Assembly: GCA_027575765.1 (NCBI GenBank)
Contig: JANBPT010000496.1
Location: 1-33,407, forward strand
Length of the DNA: 33,407 nucleotides
Direction: 5' to 3'
Source: Tieghemiomyces parasiticus
Taxonomy: Eukaryota > Kickxellomycota > Dimargaritomycetes > Dimargaritales > Dimargaritaceae
The notes beneath the pieces are model-generated. The model did no database searches. It worked only from the letters and a program-made list of their open reading frames with translations, and was not told the origin of the DNA. Shown one piece after another: positions 1-10,397 of the stretch (its first letter is position 1; every line of letters starts with the position of its first letter). A program made the position numbers and the translations under genes.

Positions 1-138
1 TCGCCGGAGGAACTGCTGGGCTTCACGCTGGCTGGGGAACGCTTGAAGGACCTGAAGGTAGAGCTGCGGGACCTGAGAGGGTTCGCGGAGTACCTGCCCC
101 ATGTGGAACCGACGGAGGCAGAGTCTGGACAAGGTCAT
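1..138 (-). CDS. ARG2: N-acetylglutamate synthase (ARG2-like), 5' end only, second copy
   Basis: Partial gene reading leftward off the window. The start codon is the reverse complement of 136-138, followed by 46 open codons. The DNA is almost identical, in inverted orientation, to the start of the ARG2 gene at 32027: I count 2 differences in 138 nt, one silent and one changing residue 13 (Met here, Thr there). The short arginine-rich N-terminus looks like a mitochondrial presequence. Homology continues about 40 nt upstream of the ATG with more differences and one indel, then stops near 180, where a decayed mariner begins. The function is inferred entirely from the longer right-hand copy. Whether this copy is complete, expressed or an assembly duplicate cannot be told from 46 codons. 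Confidence 0.75.
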   Translation of the reverse strand, partial: MTLSRLCLRRFHMGQVLREPSQVPQLYLQVLQAFPSQREAQQFLRR

Positions 139-177
139 GGCGCGGTCGTGGGTAGGTGAAGTGCAAGTCTGGTATAT

Positions 178-1470
178 AAAATATCTACAATCCCCACTTT
201 TCCTTATGTTTTCAATGATTGTTTTATTTAATAATGATGGCCATCATTCTGCGTTGTTCAGCAAGCTCTTTCTATCCAGCAGCCAATGCAGCATCTGAAG
301 GTAGTTAGGACGTAGCAAGCTTTAATTAATGGGTGTTCACGATCGCCTCCGGTGTAGTAAGTTCCTTACTGAATAGTCCTCTTTTGGCATCCCTGTACAC
401 CCGGGAGCCGTAGGGAACTAGGTCAGCACTGAAGGGAGAGGCTGGAAGAGATTTGGCTCTGGAGTTTGGAATGTAGCCACTGGCGGCTGAGGCACACTGT
501 GGTGGTGCATTATCGTCGTAGAGCCAAAGAGGTGATGGCCCCAGCTTCTACATGCTTTTGCCCAGGCCTAAAAATTGTGCACCAGTCTGAACTCTATGTA
601 GTGGCTGACAGTGGCCTTGATACCCAAGGGGGCTTAGCGCTCAGTGGTAAGAGGCTGTGCCTAATGAAAAACTGTCGGCATAACCTTGGGTAGGGCACGG
701 CCTCGGCGGATTTGAGTTGAAACAGAGCCACCTTTAATGCTTCACTTTCGGTGATTGTAGCCAGCAGGTGGATCATAAAGATACACCCAAGTCTCATCAC
801 CTGTGACGATGGAGTCCGGCAGGTAGTCACTGGCCCCTGTAAAACTCCTCCAGGAACTCGGTGGAAAAAACGTACCAGCTGGTGGCACTGGTCGTCGGTG
901 AGGTTGTGGGGGACCCACCAGTTGAAATAGCTGTGCAATCCCAGGTCCCTGCGCAGGACATTACGTATAGTACTAGAGGAAGTGCAGCAGGCATGGGCTA
1001 TTAGTTCCAGAGTTCATTGAAGGACTTCCTCCAACGGCTACAGGATTATGACCCCATGAAGTTTGCCAATGTCATCAGATGGGCAGCCAGATTGCCGCTC
1101 ATTTTCAAAAGGATGTTGGTTCGCACGAGAAGCGTGCTAGCCACTTTCTGGCAGTGGTAAGGGAAGGGGCAACCAGGCCCAGCGTGAATGCAAGCTCGTA
1201 TCAAATACAGTATGCCCTGCAGCTTGAAATACATATGATAAACGAGGACTCCCACATGTTATTTAGTAGACTTGGGCGAGATGGAGGATGGGGCTTAACA
1301 GGTCAACATGATGGAGAGGTAAAGAGGTATTCTGGAAAGCGAATAATGACTTAATTCGAAAAGAGGTTTACGCCGATCGACGTTTTGCCATGGAATTTTG
1401 TAGGTCTCATCTATAGCGCCGATGTCTATAACCTCGAACTTTGCCGAAGCACGTAAGCTTAGCGCCGTCT
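178..1470 (-). mobile_element. Decayed mariner element, copy 1
   Basis: A degraded relative of the near-intact mariner at 12258-13550, alignable by eye along its whole length and in the same orientation (transposase on the minus strand). The boundaries come from alignment and are good to about 10 nt; the estimated length, about 1.29 kb, matches the intact copy. The reading frame is broken by frameshifts and stops. A recognisable fragment on the minus strand (about 594-938) carries HSYFNWWVPHNLTDDQ, and in another frame the first catalytic motif TGDETWVYLYDPP survives near 770-810. The second catalytic motif region (near 490-515) still reads DDNAP. Terminal inverted repeats are no longer clear. 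It is a dead relic, much older than copy 2, and it abuts the ARG2-like promoter. Confidence 0.8.
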
Positions 1471-1594
1471 ATAGAGGCGCTCACATGTTTATAACCTGGG
1501 TAAGAGAAACGATCATTAAGAGTTACTTCCCTCTATTGGCAACTATACCGAATTGGTTGGTCCGGGTCGCGCTGGTGACACCATACGCCTCGTC

Positions 1595-2568
1595 TTATTT
1601 GTTGTTGCTGGAGAAATAGGACTGCGAACCCTTAGGGGTGGGCACGATGGTGGCCGCGCCTTTCTTCCAGTTGGCCGGGCAAACCTCGCCGTGCTGCTCA
1701 TGGAATTGCAGAGCTTCAATCAGACGCAGGGTCTCGTCGACGCTCCGACCGATGGGCATGTCGTTCACGTGGTGGATACGCACGTGGCCCGCGGGGTCGA
1801 TGATGACCAGGCCGCGCAGGGCCACGCCAGCCTCCTCGACGAGTACACCATAGTCGCGGGATATCTGCTTGGTGATGTCGGACAGGAGAGGAATCTTCAT
1901 GTCGCCCAGACCACCTTTGTTGCGCGGCATCTGGGTCCAGGCCAGGTGGCTGTATTCGCTATCGACCGACACGCCAATGACCTGGGTATTAAGGGCAGTG
2001 AACTCGGCGGACCGGTCGCTAAAGGCAATCAATTCGCTCGGGCAGACGAAGGTGAAGTTAGCCGGGTAGAAGACCAGGACAGTGTACTTTCCCTGGTAGT
2101 CAGCCAGCGAGAGTGCGCGGATGTCGCCGTCCACCACCGCCTGACCCTGCCAGGCCGGGGCAGGTCGCTGGAATCGGGGCATTGGTAGGTGGGGGGGAGT
2201 GAGCAAGGCTGTTTGGTTAGAAGTCAAGGAAATCATGAAATAAAGGTATGCCTAGTCAGGCTGGCGTGCGCTCAGATTCAATAGGCACCAGTGACTCGCC
2301 TTGGCCGGGCGACGTCGGCTGGTCCCATTGGGCGGTTAGCCTGGTGTGGATAGTACGCCATAGGTAGCAGCTAACTTACCTGGACCAGAGAACGTTCGAC
2401 AAGAGGACTAGTCGCAAAGGCACGCCGGGCTGCTGAAATGCGCAACGCGCTCCCGACCGAGGCGGGGACGCGGGCAGCCTGTGTGCGCCAGGCTGAGGTC
2501 AAAGAGTTGGTAGGGGCCGGGCGGGTGATCAGACCGGTGGCCTTACTGAGAAGCTGGTGGAAACGCAT
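1595..2568 (-). CDS. Mitochondrial typical 2-Cys peroxiredoxin
   Basis: Two exons on the minus strand: 2380-2568 (63 aa) and 1595-2167 (190 aa plus stop), giving 253 aa, close to the usual length of mitochondrial PRDX3 proteins. Intron 2168-2379 has GTAAGT and TTCCAG ends and keeps phase 0. Exon 1 from the chosen ATG is Arg/Ser/Ala-rich and ends with RRAFATSP, typical of a matrix presequence. Exon 2 is the thioredoxin-fold peroxidase: peroxidatic Cys about 105 in FTFVCP with the PxxxT motif, and resolving Cys about 226 in GEVCP. Both the GGLG loop and the C-terminal YF are present; in the family these go with sensitivity to over-oxidation. It should reduce H2O2 and organic peroxides using thioredoxin. 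It is divergent from CUL3, with about 1.2 kb between start codons. An unspliced start at MPRF inside the intron could give a cytosolic form. Confidence 0.88.
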
Positions 2569-3743
2569 GGTGGTAGAGGATTTGAAAAGGTTGAATGAAA
2601 GGCTGTAAGTTGATTTCCAAGTGAAGGTGGCGAGGAAAGGGATTTCCTTGTGACGGTGAGACATGGAGTGAGCCCTTGACAGCGACGAAAACCCCCCTCC
2701 CACCTGTTGTCGGCTAGCTTGTTTGCCCCTCGAAGGGAGAACGAACGCCCTATTGGATACGGAGCAGCCAGTGGAATCCTCGGTTGCGAGCTAGCCAGGG
2801 TTCCCACGGGATCCTACTTGTATGCTGTAGCTCTACCTGGCCAGCGCACCTAAAGTTTTAATAGAAGCGAGATCCACTGCACCCCAGCTTAAACGGGCCA
2901 TCTGGACCCCCCCCCACATGAACCCGTAGCGTTCGTATGGACCGACTCGCCCTACAGCTACGATAGTAACGTTATAAAAAGAACACAGCAAGTACACCAC
3001 TACAGCTCAATTCCTGCTGAGTTGCATTTCTCTCCTACTGACAGCTCCGACTGACCATCCTATCCCTGGGACTTACAACCCTGCGTCTACACATATCCTC
3101 TCTCCGGTAGCAGTGGTATAAGTACCGGCCCCTTCGCTAAATCGGCAGCGGTCACCGCCGGTACTCTACAGGATCAGATTCACAGTAAATATGCACTGAT
3201 CTCTCGGTAGCCCGGCAAATGAAAGGCGCCTAATAACATATAAAACGTCATCCGTAAAGAGAGGCAACGACCCGTGTGCTTCTGCACGGCAAAGCTACGA
3301 CGGCCTTGCGTAGCTGGTACTCACCACCGGAACCTTGGCTTCCCGGTGGCTGACGTCTAGTCGTCTAGCAGGGACTGTCGAACGGACTGACAGACAAATC
3401 AACAATTACGAAGCATATCGCCCTGGTACCGAAACCATTCATTTAACATGAGGGGAGCCCAGACTGCCTATGGGCAGTGCACTACCAAGACCAGGTAGAC
3501 TGGGCCGAAAGAGAGGGAAGAAGCCTGCTGCGGCATGGTACATCACAACGTGGCTTGCAGGCCTTACCTGTCTGTTGCCAGCAGCTGAGTGGGCTTCTAT
3601 GGTCCCCCCAACTCTCACGCAGGTACTAGCTAACCCTATCCTCTCTACTGACATTGCCTAATTGCCGCCTCTGCCCCCTACGCGTGAATCCAGCAACTTG
3701 CTACGGCCCTTACCTCTCTTCGACAGCTACTACACGAAACGCC
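2569..3743. promoter_or_regulatory. Divergent intergenic region between peroxiredoxin and CUL3
   Basis: About 1.2 kb between the two start codons with no convincing coding exon. TATA-like strings lie near 2972-2979 (GTTATAAAAAG) and 3238-3246 (CATATAAAACG), both reading toward CUL3. Small open frames on both strands (for example 3439-3661) show no family resemblance. It presumably holds both promoters and 5' leaders. Exact elements cannot be assigned. Confidence 0.45.
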
Positions 3744-6700
3744 ATGAGTGCTGCTCGCCGACCCAGGACCCGCATCCGACCACCCAAGTCCCGGGTAAGT
3801 GGTCGTCATGCCCATGCCTTTAGCTCGCCTGAAGACCGTCCTCGATGCGCTTTGGGACGTTGCTCAGCAGCCAAATGGGGGTTTCGCCAGACCGCCTTCA
3901 CCCTTAACGGGTATTAGCAGAGCCAAAGTAGACCACCGGGCTCCACACCCAACATACTAGCATCCTCACAACCCCTACGCCCGTCACCCTTGTCGCGTCC
4001 CACTCCGAATCGCAGGTGGCGCGCACGGAGAACTTTTCCAGCACTTGGCCTATCCTGGCCCGGGTCATTCAGGATACTTACGCATACAATACGGCCAACC
4101 TGAGCTACGAGGAGCTCTACCGTAACGCCTACACCATCGTGGTGCAGCAAGAGGGGCCCCGCCTGTACGATGCCATCCAGTCCCTGTTGCGCAACCTCCT
4201 CCGGCACTGTGTGCGGACGCGGGTTCTCCATGAGGAAAATGTGCCGCCGCCCACCCTGACGGCCGACCTGCTCTCTACAGGGTCTAATGAACCAGTCATC
4301 GCGGAGAGCACCCCAGATCCGACGGGATACCGTCAGCTAGACCCTGCAATAGTCGATACCGACGACTTGGTTGCCGCAGTCAGCAAATTGTGGACTGACC
4401 ACCGAACTTGTCTCGAGGTGACTCGCAAGGTTTTCATGTATATGGTAAGGATTCGGCGCGGTTGCTTCGATGGTGAATTAGGGTGATCAGATCACAGTCG
4501 ATTTTTTAAGCACGACTGAATACTCACCATCTATTTTCCATTTCTATCCTATTCATAATTCCGCCGCCCTCCACTTTCTATTGCAGGACCGTATCTACTG
4601 CCCCGCAGCCAACCTGCCCCCAACCTATAACCTAGGTCTCACCATTTTCCGCGAGGAAGTACTCAAGTACCCTAGCTATCCGGTGGAGGCAGGAATCCTC
4701 CACTATATACTAGAACAAATCCGGCGGGAGCGGGAAGGAGAAAGTATCGACCGGGACACCCTCCGCAATGTTATGGGCATGCTGCGGGACCTGCCAAGCA
4801 CCACTCAGCGGTACGCCCCCAGCACGTACCTGACGGCCGCGGAACCGGCCCTGGTCGAGGCGACCGCACAGTATTATGCAGCCCGTGGCCACGTCTGGGT
4901 CCAGACGAACGATTCCCCGCAGATGCTGCACCACATCGAAGCAGCTCTCGCGCAGGAACAGCGGCGCTGTGAGGATTACCTCCCCATGGAGACCTACGCG
5001 AAATTAAGGGCCGTTATCGAGCGTGACCTGGTGACGACCTACGGTGAACAACTCCTTAAGGTAAGTCTACCAGGCGCCCCGGCAGTTATTTGCAGTGCCG
5101 CGGCGTACAAAGAGGGAATCTACTAGGAAATAGGCATCCAATTTGTTCTTCTAACTTGACTGTCCCCGGTACCCCCCCCCACGGCTACTTACCCCCTCCT
5201 CGCACCTGTTCCCTACCAGATGCCGAACGGCTTGGTGGATATGTTCGACCGGGACCGCCGCTCAGATATGAAGCTCCTCTACGATATCTTGTCACCCGTC
5301 CCCACGTGCTTGGCCATGATGAAGGCGGAGGGAGCCGCCCATATTTTGCACATCGGGGAACTTATCAATCAAAAGCACAGTACCGAGCGACTAAAGGCTG
5401 CGGCGGTGGTGACTCCCCGTCAGGCCCTACCCGCCAGCAGCGGTACGTCGACCTCGGCGACCGACGGAGCGGAGGCCCCGCCGTCACCCACTCAGTGGGT
5501 GCAGGCGGTTCTGGACCTGATGCAGCGGTGGGCAACTATTCTCACCGAGTGCTTTGCCGGCAATGGTACCTTCGAGGCCGAGTTTTACCGAAGTTTCTCG
5601 GCCTTTATCAACCGGCACCCCCGGGCCGCCGAGTTTCTGTCCCTCTACATGGATGAACAGCTGACCAAAAATGCACCCCGACGGGTCACGACCGCCGTTA
5701 CGGATGCGCCACCCGCAGACGACGAGACGATGGCCGAACGGGTGCTGGAACAGACCATAGGGGTGTTTCGCCTGCTTTATGACAAAGACGTATTTGAGCG
5801 CTACTACAAACAGCACCTGGCCAAGCGGCTGCTGCTAGATCGGTCGCTCTCTGACGAACTAGAGCGGCGTACCGTGGCCCGCCTGAAAGTCGAGGTGGGC
5901 CAACAGTTCACCACTAAACTGGAGGGCATGTTTAACGACATGCGGTTGTCACGCGACACCAATCGGGACTTTTCAGTTTACTGCGAAGCGGACTCGGCAG
6001 CTACGCCAGCCTACCGGCTTCAGGTTCAAGTTCTTACTGCCTCCTGCTGGCCGACGCCTTCCGCGCCCCCGGGGTCCCTCCTACATGTACCCACCACTGG
6101 TGAGACTGCAACTGTGGCAGCCAAATCCTCCACGGAGAGTACAGCCGCCGTCACGACCACGGGCGACGGAAGTACCACGGGTCCGGTGGCAGTGATACTC
6201 CAGACCGAGCTAATGTCCGGTGCCAAGGCCTTTAGTGACTTTTACGCTTCCCGGCACAGCGGCCGCCGGCTCACCTGGCAGATGAATGCCGGTAGCGCCG
6301 ACCTCCGGTGCCAATTCCAGGGCAAACGTTACGTCCTCAATGTGGCCACCTTTCAGATGCTGGCCCTACTCTGCTTTAACGGGGTCGCGGAGGACCAGAC
6401 CCTCACGTTTAAGGTAAATGACGGCTATGTTGTTTTTTAGCCGGTCGACAGTCGCACCATTGACTGGGAAGGGACACCGTTACCCAGTATTTTTCACCGG
6501 GGGGTATATTACGAGAGTCATCCTTCGCAATTTCGAACGTTTGCTTCATTTGCACCTACAGACGGAGGAACCTACCATTAGCATTCGAGCTGAATTGACA
6601 CCCATCATCACTCACGCTTACTATCCCTTACTCTTGACCTCCGCCATTTCCCGCTAATCCCTCACTTAGGATATCCAACGCGAGACGGGCATTCTTGAGT

Positions 6701-7233
6701 ACGAACTGCGTCGCAGCTTGCGCTCGCTGGCCTGCGGCAAGTACCGTCTCCTTGTTAAAGAGCCCAAGTCGAATGACATCGACCCAACAACCGACCGGTT
6801 CCGGGTCAACGAGAAATTTTCCTCTCCGCAGGCCAGGCTCAAGATCCGACCCGCCGCCACCAGCGGCAGCCAACCCTTCAGGAGTGACGGCAGCGGTCGA
6901 TCGGCGTCGACCGTCGCCGACGGTACTACGGATAGCACGGCCGTGGCCTCGCTTCCGGACGGTAACGCGGCGGAGACGGAGGCCGAGGAACGTGAAACCA
7001 AGGCCCGGGTCAACGAGAACCGCAAGAATTTAATCGAAGCGACCATCGTGCGGCTCATGAAAAGCCATAAGAAGTTGGATCATAATAACCTTCTGGCGGA
7101 GGTCACCCAGCAGCTCCAGCCCCGGTTCACCGCTGACCCGGCCATGATCAAGCAGCGCATCGAGGTGTTGATAGACCGCGAATATATGGAAAGGAGTCCT
7201 GACGACCGGCGAGTGTACCTCTATCTAGCGTGA
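3744..7233 (+). CDS. CUL3: Cullin-3, scaffold of CRL3 ubiquitin ligases
   Basis: Five exons: 3744-3794, 4016-4444, 4587-5060, 5220-6413 and 6670-7233, total 903 aa. All four introns are GT-AG and phase 0; intron 4 has a CTAAT branch-like site. Cullin scaffolds link a BTB substrate receptor (N-terminus) to RBX1/E2 (C-terminus). The N-terminal NLSYEELYRNAYTIV matches the CUL3 class rather than CUL1/2/4. The cullin homology core includes KDVFERYYKQHLAKRLL and TTKLEGMFNDM. The C-terminal winged-helix domain has IVRLMKSHKK, whose Lys (about residue 847) is the NEDD8 acceptor, and ends EYMERSPDDRRVYLYLA. It is longer than human CUL3 (768 aa) because of low-complexity insertions near residues 85-125, 365-400, about 610-645 and 780-820. 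The 17-aa first exon is basic and short; its ATG is chosen because the splice restores phase. Confidence 0.92.
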
Positions 7234-7900
7234 TTCCTACCTACACTGATACGGCGCCTTTTGGAGGTCGAATTCCTGGCCTGCTTCCCGATTACGAGAA
7301 GGTGCTTCATGGTAAGGCCGGCTTCGCTCGCTTACTTTCAGTGCAACGCGTATTTTTAATTTTGTACAATTACCTTGACAGCGGATTGACTGCCAGAATA
7401 AAATATAGCCTTTCGATGTCGCAAACGACCGTACCTGCGGACCAGCACGTGTTTCGTTTTCTGCCTTTCGTTTCCCTAGCGCCTTACCCGCATGACCTCT
7501 TCGACTACTCGGCTCTTCCCCTTTTAATCCTACTGTCCGTGCTGCGTCCTGAGATTCGAATCCAATGGGTAGAGAGCCTGCAAGTCAATGGGACCAGGAG
7601 CACCTCCTTCCAAGTAGCGAAAAGGGCTGAGGCAATATTCTCACGTGACCGAGAACCATTGCTTCTACCCCGCTCCCCCACCCAATGTTGCGCGATCTGT
7701 CGATTCCGCTTGGGTTCACCAGCGGATGCAGAACGGGACAGGATCCTCCCTGGCCAGATGGCCGGGTAGAGGAGGAAGCGGCGCGGCGGTGCTGCCCTGG
7801 AGTTAGTGTTCTGAGCCCGTGCCGATTGAGACTTCTTAGCCTGTAATTCCTAGGTGCCTGCCCTCACTTTATTCTATTTCACTTGATTTCTCTACCCAGG
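7234..7900. other. Intergenic region CUL3 to mS35
   Basis: An open frame (7230-7769, 179 codons) overlaps the CUL3 stop but has no recognisable family and includes UTR-like T-rich sequence, so I do not call it a gene. The bases just before the mS35 start (CTCTACCCAGG-ATG) resemble a 3' splice site, so an intron in the 5' UTR of the next gene is possible. Confidence 0.4.
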
Positions 7901-8782
7901 ATGTCCCTACGTTTCACCCTGTTACGCTCGCTGGTCCGATCGCGGCCGGCCGCGGGCCTATCCATCCCGCGTGCGCTGTCCACCAGTGCTATCGTCCGGG
8001 AAGAAGAAGAAGGCCAGAAGAGTGCTGCCGGACGCCTCGGCATCGAACGTGAAGTGGCGGAATACAAGCAGCTGCACTGGGAGCGCACACAGCAGGCCGA
8101 GTCACTAGGCGAGCTCGGCAAGCCCGACGAAATCATGACGCGCCCAGGGTACATGCTCTACCTGAACGTGTTGGAGGTGGAAAAATACATTCATAAACTG
8201 GTCAATGAGGTGCCGAATATGGCGGACCTGCACAAACCGTTCAAGCTGCCCGTCCCGGGATGCGAGATTTACCGCCCGCGGCCACCGGGCGACGCGACTC
8301 TGCACCCTACACCAGTCCCCAAGTCCGTGAGCGCGACCAACCCGGTGCTCAAGTTTCGCAGCGCGCACTACGCCTTCGAGGAAAACCATAGCAACGCGCA
8401 CAGCATCCGTCTCACGGTGGCCCTCGCCCAGCTGGGGCTGACCACCGCCCAGCGCCACAAACTGAACCTGCTGGTTGGTGCTCGCGGATACATGTTTGAG
8501 CGGGATGAAGTCGTGCTCACCTGTAAGGACTTTCCGACGCGCGCTGAGAACAAGGCCGAGCTGGTCCGTATTTTTAGCGAACTGCTCGCCGAGACCCGCA
8601 AGGCCGAGGACCTGTTCACAGATGTACCCGCGCCTGCCATCAGCCACCGCCGCCGCAAGCGTCACCTCATGCGTACCTTACGGTTCCCAAAGGAGTGGAA
8701 TAGGCCGCAACCCAAGGCCGCCACTATGAAGGCGACCCCTTCCCCCATCAACCCTGCGCCCGCCGCCCCGTCTTCCGCATAG
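7901..8782 (+). CDS. RSM24: Mitochondrial small ribosomal subunit protein mS35 (Rsm24/MRPS35)
   Basis: Intronless ORF of 293 aa. The N-terminus (about residues 1-32, MSLRFTLLRSLVRSRPAAG) is Arg/Ser/Leu-rich and lacks acids, a good matrix presequence. The rest matches the mS35 family, with the core near residues 145-235: KFRSAHYAFEENHSN, then a hydrophobic stretch, LNLLVGARGYMFERDEVVL and CKDFPTRAENKAEL, ending at LLAETRKAEDLF. In yeast Rsm24 this core packs in the mitoribosome small subunit head. The C-terminus has a basic patch (ISHRRRKRHLMRTLRFPKEW) and a Pro/Ala tail. The ATG at 7901 is chosen as the first Met; codons upstream in frame contain no ATG. It is followed on the same strand by uS15m, another protein of the same subunit. 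Confidence 0.85.
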   Translation: MSLRFTLLRSLVRSRPAAGLSIPRALSTSAIVREEEEGQKSAAGRLGIEREVAEYKQLHWERTQQAESLGELGKPDEIMTRPGYMLYLNVLEVEKYIHKLVNEVPNMADLHKPFKLPVPGCEIYRPRPPGDATLHPTPVPKSVSATNPVLKFRSAHYAFEENHSNAHSIRLTVALAQLGLTTAQRHKLNLLVGARGYMFERDEVVLTCKDFPTRAENKAELVRIFSELLAETRKAEDLFTDVPAPAISHRRRKRHLMRTLRFPKEWNRPQPKAATMKATPSPINPAPAAPSSA

Positions 8783-9250
8783 ATGCCCCGTGTATTTTTG
8801 ATAGAGAAAATTAGCTGGGTCGACAGTCTTACCTTGGTGAATATACTGAATAAACGTGCCTTAACCCCCACACCTTGGCTGATCTGTAATGTTCACCTAC
8901 TGTTTTTATTACCAAGCTATATTCGTCTGCTTCTGGACAGGTGCACTAATGATCCGATCTAGTATGGCCAGGCTGTCGAATAACGCATATCACGTGACGG
9001 AGTTCTGGCCGGACCCACGACCCGCCTAGCCTTCCCTCCCCCCGACCGAGCTGATCAAGCAAAGGGCTTACTTGGCAACCTGGCATGTGGAATCCCCGAA
9101 ATGTGGTAGACGTACTCCCTCATCGCCCCGCCGACCATCTCGATCACGCACTTCGTGCCTTCGTTTGCCACCCACTGATTCCCAATTGCTCTACCCACTC
9201 GCAGATCCTACCCAATCGCCGGCCAGACACCAGTGCCAACTCAGCCCGCC
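8783..9250. other. Intergenic region mS35 to uS15m
   Basis: Holds the mS35 3' UTR and the uS15m promoter. A C-rich pyrimidine tract precedes the uS15m start. Small frames at 9072-9306 overlap the first exon of uS15m in the wrong frame and are not believed. No RNA gene was seen. Confidence 0.4.
8849..8854 (+). terminator. Putative poly(A) signal of mS35
   Basis: AATAAA lies about 67 nt after the mS35 stop codon within T/A-rich sequence, a plausible 3' processing signal. Fungal signals are degenerate, so this is only suggestive. Confidence 0.4.
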
Positions 9251-10397
9251 ATGAACTCCACCATGCTACGCTCGCTAGCCACCTCCTCGTTCCGGACCGT
9301 CGCTAAGCCAACAGGTAGGATGAGTGATCAGCAGCCAGTTTCACAGCCGGCACCACTGTGCCGGCTTTGCTACTCGGCAGCCAACTGACTTCCACCATCT
9401 ACCACGGTCTCTAACCTCTGAACCCATCTCCTACGAGACCTTATTTCCCTCCCCCTCCCCACTAGCCTACCGGGCCCTACACACCACCCCGGCCACGCTA
9501 GCCAAGCTCTCCCGCCGCAAGCTGGAGATTCGGGAGTCCGTCCAGAAAGCCCAAGAAGCTGCCCAGGCGGTGGTCGAGGAGCGGCGCCAGCGCATGAACA
9601 CACCTTTCCTCAATTCCCTGGTCCAACCGCAAGGCCTATTCCAGTCGACGCTAGACCCAGCCTCCGCTCTCAATACCGCACCCGCGACCCTAACCGATAC
9701 CGCCGAGCCCGTCCCCAAACTCATTCTTGGGCTGCAGGGGGATGACAAGAAATTTCTGCTGGAGACCATCCCTGAGGTTCAGCTTTCATTCAAGAAGGTG
9801 GGCAGCGAGGATGAGATCCCTAGCACCTTCTCAGCTGTAGAGAATATCCACAAGGCCCTATCCTTGTCTAATGCCGGGAGCCCGGATATCACCAAGTGGA
9901 ACAAGCAGGTGGCCATCCGGACCTTCGGTCGCAAGGAAGGTGACTCTGGCAGCTCTGAGGTGCAAGGTAAGTTTATTATATATATAGAGAGAGATAGATT
10001 ACTGGCTGATGTGCTGCACGTTACAAGCACTTCTGCGGACTACAATCGATCCACCACGCACGCACACACACACACACATACACACACTCTCTCTCTCTCT
10101 CTCTCTCTGCTAACCGCCATCCCATCTTTTACAATGCCTTATTGTTGTTAATGCCTTCCAGCCGCCATCTGGACTATTCGCATCAACAACCTCAAGCAAC
10201 ACCTCATCAAGAATCCCAAGGATCGTTACAACAACCGGCGCTACACGATGTTGCAGCACAAGCGGGCCAAGATCCTGCGCTACCTCAAGCGCTGCAGCCT
10301 GGAGCGGTATGCCAAGTGCCTGAAACAGCTGGGCCTGCGGCCTGATATGGTGGAGAATCAGATCCTGCCGGTTTCGCGCGTCACGGAGGCAGACTAG
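9251..10397 (+). CDS. Mitochondrial ribosomal protein uS15m
   Basis: Three exons: 9251-9314, 9466-9966 and 10162-10397, giving 266 aa. Introns 9315-9465 and 9967-10161 are GT-AG; both fall after the first base of a codon (phase 1) and the frame closes correctly. Exon 1 encodes a presequence-like start (MNSTMLRSLATSSFRTVAKP), continued by a YRALHTTP cleavage-like motif. The C-terminal domain from about residue 189 is the universal S15 fold: AIWTIRINNLKQHLIKNPKD, then RYTMLQHKRAKILRYLKR and SLERYAKCLKQLGLR. S15 binds the central domain of small-subunit rRNA. The roughly 170-residue N-terminal extension is typical of fungal and mitochondrial forms. The second intron contains a compound microsatellite. 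Confidence 0.9.
10056..10108 (+). repeat. Compound (CA)n-(TC)n microsatellite in the uS15m intron
   Basis: An almost uninterrupted CA run followed by a CT/TC run ends 53 nt before the 3' splice site of intron 2. The pyrimidine half could serve as part of the polypyrimidine tract, so length changes might influence splicing. A short TA and GA run also lies near the donor (about 9974-9995). Confidence 0.85.

Noticed and set aside
180..1470. RIP-like mutation of mariner relics
   Set aside because: The relics are not markedly AT-rich and differ from copy 2 by all kinds of change plus indels, so ordinary decay explains them.
1553..2188. 211-codon plus-strand frame opposite the peroxiredoxin
   Set aside because: It is the antisense shadow of the conserved peroxiredoxin exon.
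7550..7580. TTCGAATCC string resembling a tRNA B box
   Set aside because: No matching A box or acceptor stem at the right distance; no cloverleaf could be drawn.
7230..7769. 179-codon plus-strand frame after CUL3
   Set aside because: No initiating context, overlaps the CUL3 stop, no family resemblance and mixed UTR-like composition.
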